Notes: generated by a model from the letters alone, not told the origin. DNA of 64,000 bases from Arthrobacter liuii (GCF_014639275.1 NZ_BMFW01000006.1:1-64000), one strand, 5' to 3'. Counted from the first letter of the stretch, positions 17,482-26,530 are shown. Translations and numbers: made by a program.

Positions 17482-18923
17482 AGCATCCTGCCGTCAGTCC
17501 CGAAAACGTCCAACTCGTCCGTTGTCACCCGGTTGGCAACGATGAAGGAGCGGTTGCCGACCTTCCAGAGACCGACGCCCTTCGGGAGATTCTCAACGTG
17601 CTCGCACTCGGCTTCGGTAAGGCCCAGCGCTTCCTTGGTAAGCCGCATTGCGTCGTGCTTCTGGCGGTAGATGATCCTGGTGTCGGCTTCGGTGAGGAGA
17701 CCCAGGGCTTTCTGCCGATGTCCGCTGGTGCTGTCACCGATCTCGTTGAGGTCAGCGACTTTATGCATGATCAGCAGGTTGGCGATGCCGTAAGTTCTGG
17801 CCAAACGCCACTGTTCGCTCATCTTCGCCAGCATGTAAGGATCAGCGAGCATCCGCCAACCTTCGTCGTAGACGACAAGGCGCTTGCCGCCGTCGGGATT
17901 GGTGATCGCCGCCTCCAGCCAGGTAGCGCCGCAAGCGGCCGCTAATGACAGGGCTTGCTCCGAAGCCCCAATGAGCGCCGAAGTGTCCATCACCATCATT
18001 GGGGCGTCCGCGTCGAAGGCTACGGTGGACGGAGCATCAAACATGCCTTCGAGATCACCGGACACCGTGCGTCTAAGGGAATGGCTGACGGCGGTTCCGC
18101 CCTCGACCCCGACGAGAGCCACCATCTCCTTCGACGGTCGCAGCAAATGGTCAAGCACCATGGGCAGCGTGGGGTTGGAGTTTTCCGCCATTGTTTCCAT
18201 GAGGGCGATATCCAAGGCCGTGTGCTCGACGGGTCGGAGCGGCATTCCTTGACGCATGAGGGAGACAAGTGCCACCAGGAGATACCGGCGCCGCTGGCGA
18301 ACAACAGCCTGCCACTGTGCTTCAGTGAGGGCGCTTGACCGTGGCCCGGCGTCCAGTGGATTTACTCGTGCGGGACGGCCTGGTCCGACGGAAATGACCT
18401 TTCCGCCTACAGCTTTGGCGACGGCAACCCACTCACCCTTGGGATCGGAGGCGACGGCGGCTTTCCTGCCCAATGTGATGGACCGCGCGACGAGCGACTT
18501 GCCGCACATCGACTTGCCTGTGCCGACGGTTCCGATAACGACGATGGATGGGCCGCTGATGATCCCTTTGTCGTAAAGGATCCAGGGATCGTAGGAGAAG
18601 GCTCCTGACCCGAAGACATCGGTTCCGATGTAGGTGCCTTCATGCCCCAGCCCGGACTCTGTGAGGAACGGGTAGGCGGCCGCGAATGTCATGGTCGAGG
18701 CGCGGTGCGGTGCCGGACGCAACCGGTGTGGGCCCCGGAGCGAGTTCGGCTCCTTGCTCCCCCAATCTCCCGTGAAGCGAAGCTTCTGAAGTCCCGGCTG
18801 TTCATCCTCCGACGGAGCACTCGCCCGCTTGGACGCCCAAGGTGCGGACCGCCGTCGTGCTTTCTGATCCCCCCGACTTACCCCCGACGGAAGGTACTCG
18901 AAGCTGCCATTCGTCTTGTTCAT
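17478..18923 (-). CDS. VirB4-type conjugation ATPase
   Basis: A 481-residue ATPase. ATG 18923 is chosen because it makes an ATGA overlap with the upstream stop. After a basic, probably disordered N-terminus (1-75) come GTVGTGKS (Walker A, residues 131-138), VASDPKGEW, a Walker B region LVVYDEGWRMLA and IANLLIMHKVADL. These are the marks of VirB4/TrbE/ConE motors. It is shorter than usual VirB4 proteins (around 800 residues) and lacks the N-terminal half. That half may be supplied by the SCO6880-like protein encoded just upstream. Confidence 0.85.
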   Translation of the reverse strand: MNKTNGSFEYLPSGVSRGDQKARRRSAPWASKRASAPSEDEQPGLQKLRFTGDWGSKEPNSLRGPHRLRPAPHRASTMTFAAAYPFLTESGLGHEGTYIGTDVFGSGAFSYDPWILYDKGIISGPSIVVIGTVGTGKSMCGKSLVARSITLGRKAAVASDPKGEWVAVAKAVGGKVISVGPGRPARVNPLDAGPRSSALTEAQWQAVVRQRRRYLLVALVSLMRQGMPLRPVEHTALDIALMETMAENSNPTLPMVLDHLLRPSKEMVALVGVEGGTAVSHSLRRTVSGDLEGMFDAPSTVAFDADAPMMVMDTSALIGASEQALSLAAACGATWLEAAITNPDGGKRLVVYDEGWRMLADPYMLAKMSEQWRLARTYGIANLLIMHKVADLNEIGDSTSGHRQKALGLLTEADTRIIYRQKHDAMRLTKEALGLTEAECEHVENLPKGVGLWKVGNRSFIVANRVTTDELDVFGTDGRML

Positions 18924-20416
18924 CGCAGTCCTCTTCCCAAGGGCATGGCGCTCGCAACGAAAGCCGCCCATTGCTGTCCGTAGAGAAGCCGCAGCTCAAC
19001 GAAAGCTCCCGCTGCCGCGGACTCAAGCTCCTGGCGGTGTCGTGCCAAGTCCTCCAGTGAGGTCGCTGTGACGGTCATATAAGAGGCCGGACGGACGTCA
19101 CCGTGGCCGGCGACAATCTCTTCTTCCCTCTGTGTCACTTCTTCTTCCTCGGCCCTTTGCTCACGCGTGAGCGGCCTGTCGAAGCGGGCATTGATACGGC
19201 GACGGGTCTCGTGGGCTTCCTGGGCTGAACGGATGTCGCGCAGAGCTTCAGCGGTCGGTACCGCCCGAATAACCTCGGTGAAGGTGTGGCGGAATTCGCC
19301 CACATAGATCAGAGGGTGGAGGAAGCCCGGGAAGACTTTCTGCCGCGGCCATTCAGCAATCCAAAAGGTCTGGTGGAAGCCGGAATCTGTCCGCAGGTAG
19401 GTCCAGTGCTCCTCTACACCCATCGGGCCTTGCCTCATGAGCTCATCTGTAGACTCTGCTGCTGGTGCACTCGACGCCGAAGCTGTCGCGGCCATCGCTT
19501 TGCCGGCGGGCAAAAGGGCAGGATCGAAAGCGCCGCGAATGATGGCAAGCAACCCCGCCTCGCCGAACCATTCCTCGACCTTGACGTTGTGAGTACCCAG
19601 CGACGTTCGTATCGCATCGACTTCGAGCCGTAGGACGTGTTCAAGGCCGGTGACGCCCCCGCCCGACTCCCTGATCCGCCGTCGCGCCTTACTCGTGTCC
19701 AGGACAACCGCGACGACCAGCTCATGGCTCATAGCCGAGCCGGCGGCCCCCAGTAAGTCCTCGTATGCACGTTGACCCCATCCAGAGTCTTCCTTGTCTC
19801 GCGCCGGCAGGGCATTCTCCCTGTAGAAGTCCCAGAGGGCCGATGACGGGTAGGGCACCGTGTAGTCCTGGATGGCGATGCGGGCAACGCTTTGCCGTTG
19901 GGCCATGCCGGCCTGAACGCGTGACCAAGCCTGGACTGCCCACGCTTTATCGTCAGCATCCAGGAGAGCGAACGACCGCGTACTGCACCGCAGCACCGCG
20001 ATTACCTCCTTGCCGTGTCCATCGACCAGGAAGCATTCCCCACGGGCGGTCGTTCGAATCTCCAGACTGCCCAACCCACCCGGAAGGGCAAGTCGGCCGG
20101 CGAGGCGTGGAGCTTCAGGCTTTGCGAGAAACCTCGTCTGGCCCGCAGCTGCGCGATAAAAGAACGTCGCGATCTGTTGTGCCCAGACTGGATATGGGAC
20201 ACGGGAGTACTGCAGGATACCGAGCAGAATGAGCGCAAGCCAGATGGGCCCAGTGGTGAACAACCCGACTGGACCGTGGCTCGCCGAGGCAACGATGGCG
20301 ACGGCAACTCCCCCGGCGACGATGAGCAACTGGTACCACTTGAGCCCGAGGAAGAAGCCTCGGCGTTCGTACCTTGGGAATTTGACGGCTTCCAACGCGC
20401 GCCCGTCTTCAGACAT
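18920..20416 (-). CDS. SCO6880-like transfer protein (VirB3/PrgI plus VirB4 N-domain-like)
   Basis: A 498-residue protein from ATG 20416, which follows GGGAGG. An opening basic FPRYERRGFFLGL precedes two membrane helices (about residues 25-65), a VirB3/PrgI-like arrangement. The rest is soluble and resembles the actinobacterial SCO6880 family, found beside VirB4-type ATPases. A long charged helix lies near the C-terminus (RINARFDRPLTREQRAEEEE). It probably docks the ATPase to the inner-membrane channel. The frame is open further upstream, but that part overlaps the Pro-rich tail of the preceding gene. Confidence 0.75.
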   Translation of the reverse strand: MSEDGRALEAVKFPRYERRGFFLGLKWYQLLIVAGGVAVAIVASASHGPVGLFTTGPIWLALILLGILQYSRVPYPVWAQQIATFFYRAAAGQTRFLAKPEAPRLAGRLALPGGLGSLEIRTTARGECFLVDGHGKEVIAVLRCSTRSFALLDADDKAWAVQAWSRVQAGMAQRQSVARIAIQDYTVPYPSSALWDFYRENALPARDKEDSGWGQRAYEDLLGAAGSAMSHELVVAVVLDTSKARRRIRESGGGVTGLEHVLRLEVDAIRTSLGTHNVKVEEWFGEAGLLAIIRGAFDPALLPAGKAMAATASASSAPAAESTDELMRQGPMGVEEHWTYLRTDSGFHQTFWIAEWPRQKVFPGFLHPLIYVGEFRHTFTEVIRAVPTAEALRDIRSAQEAHETRRRINARFDRPLTREQRAEEEEVTQREEEIVAGHGDVRPASYMTVTATSLEDLARHRQELESAAAGAFVELRLLYGQQWAAFVASAMPLGRGLR

Positions 20417-21779
20417 GAGGGGTGCCTCCCTTCGGAGGGTCAATTCTTGGTGGCTGGGGTTTCGGAGGTTGCGGGCTCGACGGTCCGGGGGTGTTAGCGG
20501 GAGGCCGCCCTCGCGGTCCCGGTTCTGTAGGTGTGCTCTGCCGGGCTGGCGCTGGAGCAGCGCCGCCTTGGCTTCTCGGACTCTCACGCACGAACCCTGT
20601 GGGTTCCGCGGACTGCGCTGCACCCGGTGATCCGGTTGACGATCCTGTCTTCAAGGCTCTCTGTCCTCCATCGGGGCCCGGTGAGGTCAACCCGGCGGGC
20701 ACAGGAGGAGCTGACACCTGTGTCGGGAAGACGTTACGGCTCGAACTGATGGGCCGTGTCATGGCGGAACGACTCACCATGTTCGCGAGAGTCAGTCGGC
20801 CGCCTGCCTGCCGACTGATTTGCCGGGCCGCAACACTGGTGCTTCGCGACAGAACGTGGCCGCCGCCAGCCGTTTGCGCGGCTGCAGCCAGTTCCCCTCC
20901 AGCGAAGCTCACGAGGCGCAGGGCCATCATGGGTGCCCCACATGCGAGGGCCATGCCTACGGTTCCGGCTGCCAAGCCCGCGAAGGACTTGGAATCGGCA
21001 AAGAGCTTTACGGCGACGGCCAAAACTGTTGCAGCCAAGGGCTTGGCCACAACCAATGCGATGACGACCTCACACCAGCGACGAGCCCAGGATTTTGTCT
21101 TGTCCCAGGGCAGCAGCATGAGGGCCACTGGCGCGACGGCGGCGAGTACAACGACGGCAAACGAGCGGAAGATCATCGAGCACATCAGGATGAAGGCGAG
21201 TATCCACACGACTACTACGGCCATCATGGTTACCACCGCCGCGCCTGCAGGGCCGCCGGTGTTTCCTGGAGCCAACGAGACCAGGTTCCATTCCCGGCCA
21301 CTTCCCTGAGGCGCTCGTTCAAAGCCGAAGAGCCGCATGAAGACGAGATAGGGGTCGGAACCAATCGATTGGAGCAGGGCGGCGGATGCCAGGTCCGTTG
21401 CCCGCGTCAACTGACGGACAAGGTAAACGGCGGCGCCCACCAGTGGGATGGCGACGGCCCCGCCTATCATCGCCCTTCCAATGCGTCTGGGTTGCTGGCT
21501 GATAAGCCCCGAGAGCAGCTGCATAATCATTACGACGGCGAGTGGAGTCAGCATTACAACCACCCACCAGCTCGTGAGTCCCTCGATGGACAGCCACTGG
21601 GAGTCGTCGACGTTCGACACAGTGAAGGCACCCGTGATGAAGGCCCACAGCCACGACGCCATGTTCTGCAGAATGTTTGCGAACAGTGACGTGACCGCGC
21701 CAAGGGCGTTGTCGTTTGCCTGTGACACCAAGCCGCATCCGGGCGGCCACCATCCATTGAGATCGCACTCAACGGGCAT
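20409..21779 (-). CDS. VirB6/TrbL-like polytopic membrane protein
   Basis: A 456-residue protein with about six to seven membrane helices between residues 45 and 290, including WWVVVMLTPLAVVMIM, AVVTMMAVVVVWILAF and VVVLAAVAPVALMLLPW. A Pro/Ser-rich, probably disordered tail runs from about 330 to the end. This layout fits the VirB6/TrbL inner-membrane channel component. The amphipathic core before the tail (RLVSFAGGELAAAAQTAGG) is also seen in actinobacterial homologues. It follows the pilin-like gene by three bases. Confidence 0.78.
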   Translation of the reverse strand: MPVECDLNGWWPPGCGLVSQANDNALGAVTSLFANILQNMASWLWAFITGAFTVSNVDDSQWLSIEGLTSWWVVVMLTPLAVVMIMQLLSGLISQQPRRIGRAMIGGAVAIPLVGAAVYLVRQLTRATDLASAALLQSIGSDPYLVFMRLFGFERAPQGSGREWNLVSLAPGNTGGPAGAAVVTMMAVVVVWILAFILMCSMIFRSFAVVVLAAVAPVALMLLPWDKTKSWARRWCEVVIALVVAKPLAATVLAVAVKLFADSKSFAGLAAGTVGMALACGAPMMALRLVSFAGGELAAAAQTAGGGHVLSRSTSVAARQISRQAGGRLTLANMVSRSAMTRPISSSRNVFPTQVSAPPVPAGLTSPGPDGGQRALKTGSSTGSPGAAQSAEPTGFVRESPRSQGGAAPAPARQSTPTEPGPRGRPPANTPGPSSPQPPKPQPPRIDPPKGGTPHV

Positions 21780-21782
21780 GAC

Positions 21783-22070
21783 CTAGAACCCGAGAGGGAA
21801 TGCGGTCTGCGACCAGAGGATGTAGCCGTTGATGCCGCCAAGGATGGCAGCCACGGGCCCTGTCCAGAGGAGGATCACGCCTCCGCTGGAAGCCAGGCGC
21901 GACGATTGGCTCAGCTTGCCGGCCAGCAGCAGGGCTGCGCCGATGATCGCCACGATGGCGATGATGATGAAAGCGCCGACCAGGATGCCGCCGCCAATTT
22001 GTTTGAGCGATTCAAGGAAGGGGAAACTCGCGTTCGGCGTGATTCCTGGGTCCACCGCTGCCAGAAACAT
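21783..22070 (-). CDS. Pilin-like small membrane protein (VirB2-like)
   Basis: A 95-residue protein with a short N-terminal segment and two long hydrophobic helices (residues about 28-50 and 62-85) joined by a polar loop KLSQSSRLASSG. Size, topology and location directly before the VirB6-like gene match VirB2/TrbC-type pilins of Gram-positive systems. No obvious signal-peptidase site was seen, which is usual for the actinobacterial form. Confidence 0.6.
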   Translation of the reverse strand: MFLAAVDPGITPNASFPFLESLKQIGGGILVGAFIIIAIVAIIGAALLLAGKLSQSSRLASSGGVILLWTGPVAAILGGINGYILWSQTAFPLGF

Positions 22071-22098
22071 GGGTGCTCCGTCCGTCGTATTCCATGGA

Positions 22099-22116
22099 GT
22101 GAGCAGATGAGCTCAC
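22099..22116. promoter_or_regulatory. Short hairpin upstream of the pilin-like gene
   Basis: GTGAGC (22099-22104) and GCTCAC (22111-22116) form a 6-bp stem with a 6-base loop in the 206-bp gap between the pilin-like gene and the gene before it. It could be an attenuator or a processing site that separates abundant pilin message. Confidence 0.3.
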
Positions 22117-22276
22117 ACGTTCATGGGAGGTGAAGTATGGAACGACATGACCTGAACATCGAACACGCCTATCGGACACGACGACGACCAGACTTGCATT
22201 GGCCCCAGACAAATATGGCGCAGGAGGTGGTCCTGATCGCTCGCAGTCAGATGCGATGAGGCTGCCTAACGTCTGC

Positions 22277-22750
22277 CTACGAAGAGGACGCGTCCGGCTG
22301 ATTCGGACGTTTCTGCCCCAGCTCCAGGAGGTTGATGTCCACGCTGCCGCTGCTGCTCGGCTTTGGTGATCCGCGCAGTTTCCGCAGTTTGGTGGCCCGG
22401 TACTCGTCGCGGGCGAGGTTGAACGTGTAGAGGGTCATGAGCCCGGCGAAGCCGATCAGCCACAGAGCACCCCACTCCGGGGGATTTCCGTCCCAGAGCG
22501 GGCGCTGGAACAGCCACACGCCGGTGGCCAGGCCGAGAACCATGACCACCATGAGGATCCCCATGCCCCACCAAGTGCTGACCTGGGCGTGGCCGCTGCC
22601 TGGGGTGAACCCAATCTCATCAGCCGGGTAGCTGTGCAGCTCGCCGGTGCTGGTCTTGCGCAGGACGCGCTTCTCGCCGGCGGCCACTGCCTTCTTGTGT
22701 TCGGCGTAGACGGCGTCTTCACGGGCAAACCGTTCACGGTCGTAAACCAT
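22277..22750 (-). CDS. Transfer-operon membrane protein, unknown
   Basis: A 157-residue protein. ATG 22750 is preferred over ATG 22756, since GAAAGG sits five to six bases before it. A charged cytoplasmic start (FAREDAVYAEHKKAV) precedes two membrane helices (about residues 60-80 and 92-110), then a basic tail EYRATKLRKLRG and a Ser/Pro-rich end. No family was recognised. It is part of the early mating-pore operon. Confidence 0.6.
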   Translation of the reverse strand: MVYDRERFAREDAVYAEHKKAVAAGEKRVLRKTSTGELHSYPADEIGFTPGSGHAQVSTWWGMGILMVVMVLGLATGVWLFQRPLWDGNPPEWGALWLIGFAGLMTLYTFNLARDEYRATKLRKLRGSPKPSSSGSVDINLLELGQKRPNQPDASSS

Positions 22751-22798
22751 GGTCATCCTTTCGTGGCCCGGATGCACGGCCACCGTCTGTCGATCGCG

Positions 22799-23044
22799 TC
22801 ATGACACTGATTCCTGCTTCCGAATCCTGACCGAATATGGGAAGAAGTCCAGGGTCATCTGGATGCGGTGATCCGGGTAGCGGAGGAACCATTTGTAGGC
22901 TTCGTCGTCGGATGCCTCCCACCAAGGCTTGGGCAGGCCATTGAGCTTCCGGGCCTTCCGGCCCAGCCACTCATGGACATTGACCCAGCACTGAATGACC
23001 GCAAGACCGAACAGGACCGCGAAAAACATCATCACCAGTGCCAT
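22799..23044 (-). CDS. Small transfer-operon membrane protein
   Basis: An 81-residue protein from ATG 23044, with one N-terminal membrane helix (MALVMMFFAVLFGLAVIQCW) and a basic, aromatic tail (RKLNGLPKPWWEA, RYPDHRIQMTLDFFPYSVR). Its start overlaps the previous gene by 13 bp, so the two are coupled. The function is unknown. Confidence 0.55.
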   Translation of the reverse strand: MALVMMFFAVLFGLAVIQCWVNVHEWLGRKARKLNGLPKPWWEASDDEAYKWFLRYPDHRIQMTLDFFPYSVRIRKQESVS

Positions 23045-23298
23045 GACGGGGACAGGCTGAACAATGCAAGTACTCCAAAGCCCAGGCACGCCAGCGAGGC
23101 CGGCACCATGAGCATCATCATGAACAGGCTGAAGTTGAAGGATCGAATCAGGTTGTGGTCACCGCCACCGGAGCTGGCCCCAATACCCCACTCCTCCTTG
23201 GTGTAGGCATAGATGGTTGTACCAGCCGCGGCGTATCCGTAGTAGAACGGACGGTTGATGGCGCGCTGTAAGGCTTCGTTTTTCGTCTTTTCCCCCAT
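23032..23298 (-). CDS. Small transfer-operon membrane protein, first gene of the operon
   Basis: An 88-residue protein from ATG 23298. A basic N-terminus (MGEKTKNEALQRAINRPF) is followed by a hydrophilic loop and a C-terminal membrane helix (FSLFMMMLMVPASLACLGFG). It appears to be the first gene of the minus-strand mating operon running to ssb at 13379. The 100 bp upstream show no clear operator. Confidence 0.55.
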   Translation of the reverse strand: MGEKTKNEALQRAINRPFYYGYAAAGTTIYAYTKEEWGIGASSGGGDHNLIRSFNFSLFMMMLMVPASLACLGFGVLALFSLSPSWHW

Positions 23299-23619
23299 GA
23301 AATCAAGCCTATCCGTGTGATGGTGCGGTCGTCGGTCCGCCACCCTTCGGGGAGAGGCCACAGTCGCGGCTAAGTCGGGCAGCGTAGCCGGTGTCAGCGG
23401 CTGGCCGTGTGAGTCAGCTGAGCGAACACTATGACGCCGCGCAGCGTTATAGCCGGGCCGCTACCCTTCCAGTCTTCGGCCTTCACGCGCTTGAGGCGGA
23501 CTTTCGTCACCGGCTTGTTGCGCTTGTGCAACACATCGCCTAGAGCACCGAACCCGACCTGGCCATTCCGGTATTTTGCCTTAGAAGTCCCTATCGAGAA
23601 TCCTTCGGGATGCCTGTAT
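23299..23619 (-). other. Gap with a possible coding remnant
   Basis: The minus strand of 23394-23619 is open in a frame different from the lipoprotein that ends at 23620. It reads like a basic protein segment (AKYRNGQVGFGALG, then KVRLKRVKAEDWKG). There is no good start codon. It may be a frameshifted tail of the lipoprotein gene or the remnant of a separate gene. The left part of the gap is the likely promoter region of the transfer operon. Confidence 0.3.
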
Positions 23620-24231
23620 CTACAAGGGGTTGACGTGCACAATGATGACTTGGGTGTCCTTGGAACCGTCGTAGCGGAGGTCGTAGGTGACCTGGACACC
23701 GGTCGAGGTGCCCGGGGTGATGGCGAAGTCGCTCTTCTGATCCGGCTTGGCGGAGACGTCGCGGATCCACCCTTCGGCGGGGTCGCTGGGGATGCCGTAC
23801 CGGTCAACACCCTCACGGATCAGCGTGGAGAGCTCGTCCAGAGACTTGGCGGTGAGGAAGTAAGTGACCTCACTGAAGTCGGGGCCGCTGTTCATGCCGT
23901 TCAGCCGGATGCGGTCCGAGCGTGCCGTGATGGCCGTATAGGGCGCCTCGATGATGATCTCGATGGGCTTGTCGGTGTGGACGTCCGGGGCTTGGCTGGA
24001 GCCGTCCTCAAGACCGACACTCTCCTTCGTCAGCCGCCCTTTCTCCATGTCCAGGAGCACGAACTTCGATGCTTTGATGTCCTTGATCCCGGGCTCGTCC
24101 AACTTCGAGTAGATTTTGGCACCGGCCGGAGGTGGGCTGCTTGTGGCGGAGGGCGTGGCCCCGCCGTAGGGCACAACACAGCCAGTCAGCAACAGCGGCG
24201 TGGCAATCAGTACGGCAGCGAGGCGTTTCAT
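23620..24231 (-). CDS. Putative lipoprotein, unknown function
   Basis: A 203-residue protein with a clear lipoprotein signal (MKRLAAVLIATPLLLTGCV), a Ser/Pro/Ala linker, then a soluble beta-rich domain (IEIIIEAPYTAITARSDRI, VTYFLTAKSLDELSTLI). The stop is followed by coding-like sequence in another frame, so the C-terminus may have been altered by a frameshift. It stands apart from the transfer operon. No family was recognised. Confidence 0.6.
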   Translation of the reverse strand: MKRLAAVLIATPLLLTGCVVPYGGATPSATSSPPPAGAKIYSKLDEPGIKDIKASKFVLLDMEKGRLTKESVGLEDGSSQAPDVHTDKPIEIIIEAPYTAITARSDRIRLNGMNSGPDFSEVTYFLTAKSLDELSTLIREGVDRYGIPSDPAEGWIRDVSAKPDQKSDFAITPGTSTGVQVTYDLRYDGSKDTQVIIVHVNPL

Positions 24232-24470
24232 CGTTCCCCCAGATTGATGATGTCGTGTCTCAGACTACCGGCCGGCCCCGCGACTCCCGGCGCACCCCAG
24301 AACAAGACCCTAAAAATCATGCGTGGGTGCCGACGCTACTACGCCGGGCGCACACCATTTTTGGCCCTGGGGGTTGGAGAGGTAGTCGGTGTGGGCCACG
24401 CAGACGTGTGGTTACAAGTACTTTGAGGTCTCTTTTGTTGCCTGCGTGCCGGACCGAGTCTAATGGTGCA

Positions 24471-25052
24471 GTGAATCTCCTGACCAAGCTTTCCGTCGCC
24501 GCTGCGGCGGCCGCTCTCCTGCTGTCCGGCTGCGCTGCTCCTGCGAAGACCGCCGATGTCTCCCAACCCACTCAGATCAGCGCAAGCGCAAGCGCCAGTG
24601 CCACGCCGTCTCCGACGGCTGACCCCGACCGGGATATGAACGCAGCACTCATCCTGAAAAAGACCGCTGATGTGTATCGCCAGCGGATGGCCGAAGCCCA
24701 CGGCTACGCGGTCACCAAAAACACGGAGGCCCTCGATACTTTCTGGCTGCTGATGACGGACATGGTTCATGGTCACGGCAGATTCGTGTCACTCTCACAG
24801 AGGGCCTACTCCGACGCCAGCGATCTGTACGGTGAGGCACCCACACCGGCCGCGCTCGATGATTGGGATGATGTCATGGACGCCAACGGCCCGCTGGTAA
24901 CGCACGCAACGCTGTGGCGTGAGGCAGGAAATGAGGCTGAATACCAGGCAACCCTGAATGTTCTTGACCAGGCAGACAGATTGGCGAATCAGCTCTCATC
25001 GAAGGCACAGTACACTTCGACGCCGTTGCCGCCGCTGGTACCGGGCGCCTGA
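24471..25052 (+). CDS. Putative lipoprotein, unknown function
   Basis: A 193-residue protein from GTG 24471. The signal peptide ends in a lipobox (AALLLSGCA). A low-complexity Ser/Ala/Thr linker (residues about 30-50) leads to an all-helical soluble domain. It is divergent from the lipoprotein at 23620-24231. The function is unknown; element-borne lipoproteins sometimes act in surface exclusion, but nothing here shows that. Confidence 0.6.
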   Translation: MNLLTKLSVAAAAAALLLSGCAAPAKTADVSQPTQISASASASATPSPTADPDRDMNAALILKKTADVYRQRMAEAHGYAVTKNTEALDTFWLLMTDMVHGHGRFVSLSQRAYSDASDLYGEAPTPAALDDWDDVMDANGPLVTHATLWREAGNEAEYQATLNVLDQADRLANQLSSKAQYTSTPLPPLVPGA

Positions 25053-25114
25053 CACGCCTGTACCGGCGTAGTGCAACAGCCGGGCTCCAGGCCCCTGATG
25101 CTTAGAGTGTCAGC

Positions 25115-25330
25115 ATGGAGAGTAGCTTCCTGATCGTTTTAGTTGCCGTGGTAGCAGCTGTCCCCGTAAGGGTTATCGTGGCAGCCGTCCGGCCCAGTCG
25201 ACCAGGCCGCCACAAAGGCGCCTATATTCCTGCCAAGGACCGCCCGTCTTATCCGGATGCAACTAACCACAGCGCCACCAGAGATGCCATTGGACTCCGC
25301 TCAAAGAGATTTCCCGAGCTGGAGCGGTAG
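25115..25330 (+). CDS. Small single-pass membrane protein
   Basis: A 71-residue protein from ATG 25115 with one strong N-terminal membrane helix (FLIVLVAVVAAVPVRVIVAAV), then a basic polar tail. It has no family resemblance and no strong ribosome-binding site, so it is only moderately supported. Confidence 0.4.
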   Translation: MESSFLIVLVAVVAAVPVRVIVAAVRPSRPGRHKGAYIPAKDRPSYPDATNHSATRDAIGLRSKRFPELER

Positions 25331-25345
25331 GAAGCCAGCAGGATC

Positions 25346-25708
25346 ATGGAATCTGAACTGGACGCCGGCGACATGGAAATGTCGTCGAATGAAGCTGCCG
25401 CTTACCTCAGCGGCCCTGTGGGCTACACCCTCAGCGCGAAGCTCGTCCGGGGACTTCGCTACCTCGACGCCGGCCCGATAGTCGAGAAGCGCGGGAGCCG
25501 GCTGGTGTACCGCAAGTCTGCGCTGGATGCCTTCCTCAATGAACACGGCACGGATCCCCAGGTCTGGATCCAACCAGCCTGGAAGAAAGTCTCGGATCAG
25601 CTGCGCGGCATTAGGGAAGCTACTGGTGATAGTGGTTTCGACCCGTTGATTGAGACGCTGGATAAGCGTGGTCCCAAGGATGGCTGGGACCCTGACTTGG
25701 CGAAGTAG
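25346..25708 (+). CDS. HTH (excisionase/MerR-like) DNA-binding protein
   Basis: A 120-residue protein. Residues 12-65 form a winged-helix HTH_17-type domain (SSNEAAAYLSGPVGY, then YLDAGPIVEKRGSRLVYRKSALDAFL), as in excisionases and small activators. The C-terminal 50 residues are acidic and unknown. A decayed duplicate of its first 50 codons lies 1.2 kb downstream (26531-26743), on the other side of the 25753-26481 gene. Confidence 0.65.
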   Translation: MESELDAGDMEMSSNEAAAYLSGPVGYTLSAKLVRGLRYLDAGPIVEKRGSRLVYRKSALDAFLNEHGTDPQVWIQPAWKKVSDQLRGIREATGDSGFDPLIETLDKRGPKDGWDPDLAK

Positions 25709-25752
25709 CAAGAGTCATAGCCCCACGCCTCCCCAAGATGTCACCGCCCTGA

Positions 25753-26481
25753 ATGGCAGCTGTCCGCCGCGCCACCTATGCTTCCTCCATGGGGAAGAAG
25801 CCGGCGAGAAGCCCACATCTGTTCAGAGTTTTCAAAAGCACCGATCGCCAGAGCCTTATCGTCAGGTATCCCTATCAGGATGACTCAGACCTTGAGTACG
25901 GGTACGCCGAGGCAGCGAAGCGACTCGCCGCTTCATTCCAGGGCCAACCGATCGATGACACGATTCTCCTGCCGTTCATGTATCTGTGGCGGCATGCGGT
26001 CGAACTTTCACTGAAACAGCAGATCAAGCTGGCAGCCAGGCTCCGGCGCGCCAACGGTGAGGAGGACGAGTCGCTCGATCCCGAGAAGCTGCGAGGCTGG
26101 CTAAATCGAACGCACAGCATGAGGGAGCTGGCCACGTCGTTGGCCGCGCATTTCGCTGAGCTCGACCTGCCTAAGATGCCGCAGGAAACGAACAGGACAC
26201 TCTCCTGGTTTATCGATGCGGATCCGAACGGCCAGACCTTCCGTTACGCCGGCGGGCTCCCGGACACCCAGGACTTCATCGACTTCCCCGCACTCAACAA
26301 GTGCCTTGAGGACACATACAACATGGTTTCTGCCGGCATCGACGTGCTGTGGGCGTATAGCGAGGCGCAGGAGGATTTTCTCGCCGAGAGACGTGAGTTC
26401 GAAGCCGAGATGCGGGCCGATTTCGAAGCCGAGATGCGGGCGGAGTACGGGTCAGAATTTGGCGGCTATGCCGACTACTAG
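25753..26481 (+). CDS. HEPN-like protein of unknown function
   Basis: A 242-residue soluble, mostly helical protein from ATG 25753; ATG 25789 is an alternative. The segment YLWRHAVELSLKQQIKLAARL looks like the signature helix of HEPN-type proteins that assist defence, toxin or abortive-infection systems. Further helices (REWLNRTHSMRELATSL-like) surround it. The C-terminus contains a tandem EFEAEMRA/DFEAEMRA repeat. HEPN ribonucleases carry an R-X4-6-H motif; RRANGEED follows here instead, so catalysis is uncertain. It is flanked by a small HTH gene and that gene's pseudogene copy. Confidence 0.5.
   Translation: MAAVRRATYASSMGKKPARSPHLFRVFKSTDRQSLIVRYPYQDDSDLEYGYAEAAKRLAASFQGQPIDDTILLPFMYLWRHAVELSLKQQIKLAARLRRANGEEDESLDPEKLRGWLNRTHSMRELATSLAAHFAELDLPKMPQETNRTLSWFIDADPNGQTFRYAGGLPDTQDFIDFPALNKCLEDTYNMVSAGIDVLWAYSEAQEDFLAERREFEAEMRADFEAEMRAEYGSEFGGYADY
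26398..26445 (+). repeat. Two tandem 24-bp units inside the HEPN-like gene
   Basis: TTCGAAGCCGAGATGCGGGC recurs at a 24-bp spacing (26398 and 26422), adding one 8-residue EAEMRA-type unit. The frame is kept. This is recent slippage in a coding sequence. Confidence 0.8.
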
Positions 26482-26530
26482 GCGGTCGGCCCGTGTCCTG
26501 GCGAATGCTCATCAACTAAACGGGGCAGTG

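Noticed and set aside
23394..23619. Separate gene after the lipoprotein at 23620
   Set aside because: Coding-like on the minus strand, but only a weak internal GTG start and no ribosome-binding site. It may be a frameshifted tail, so it is listed only as a remnant.
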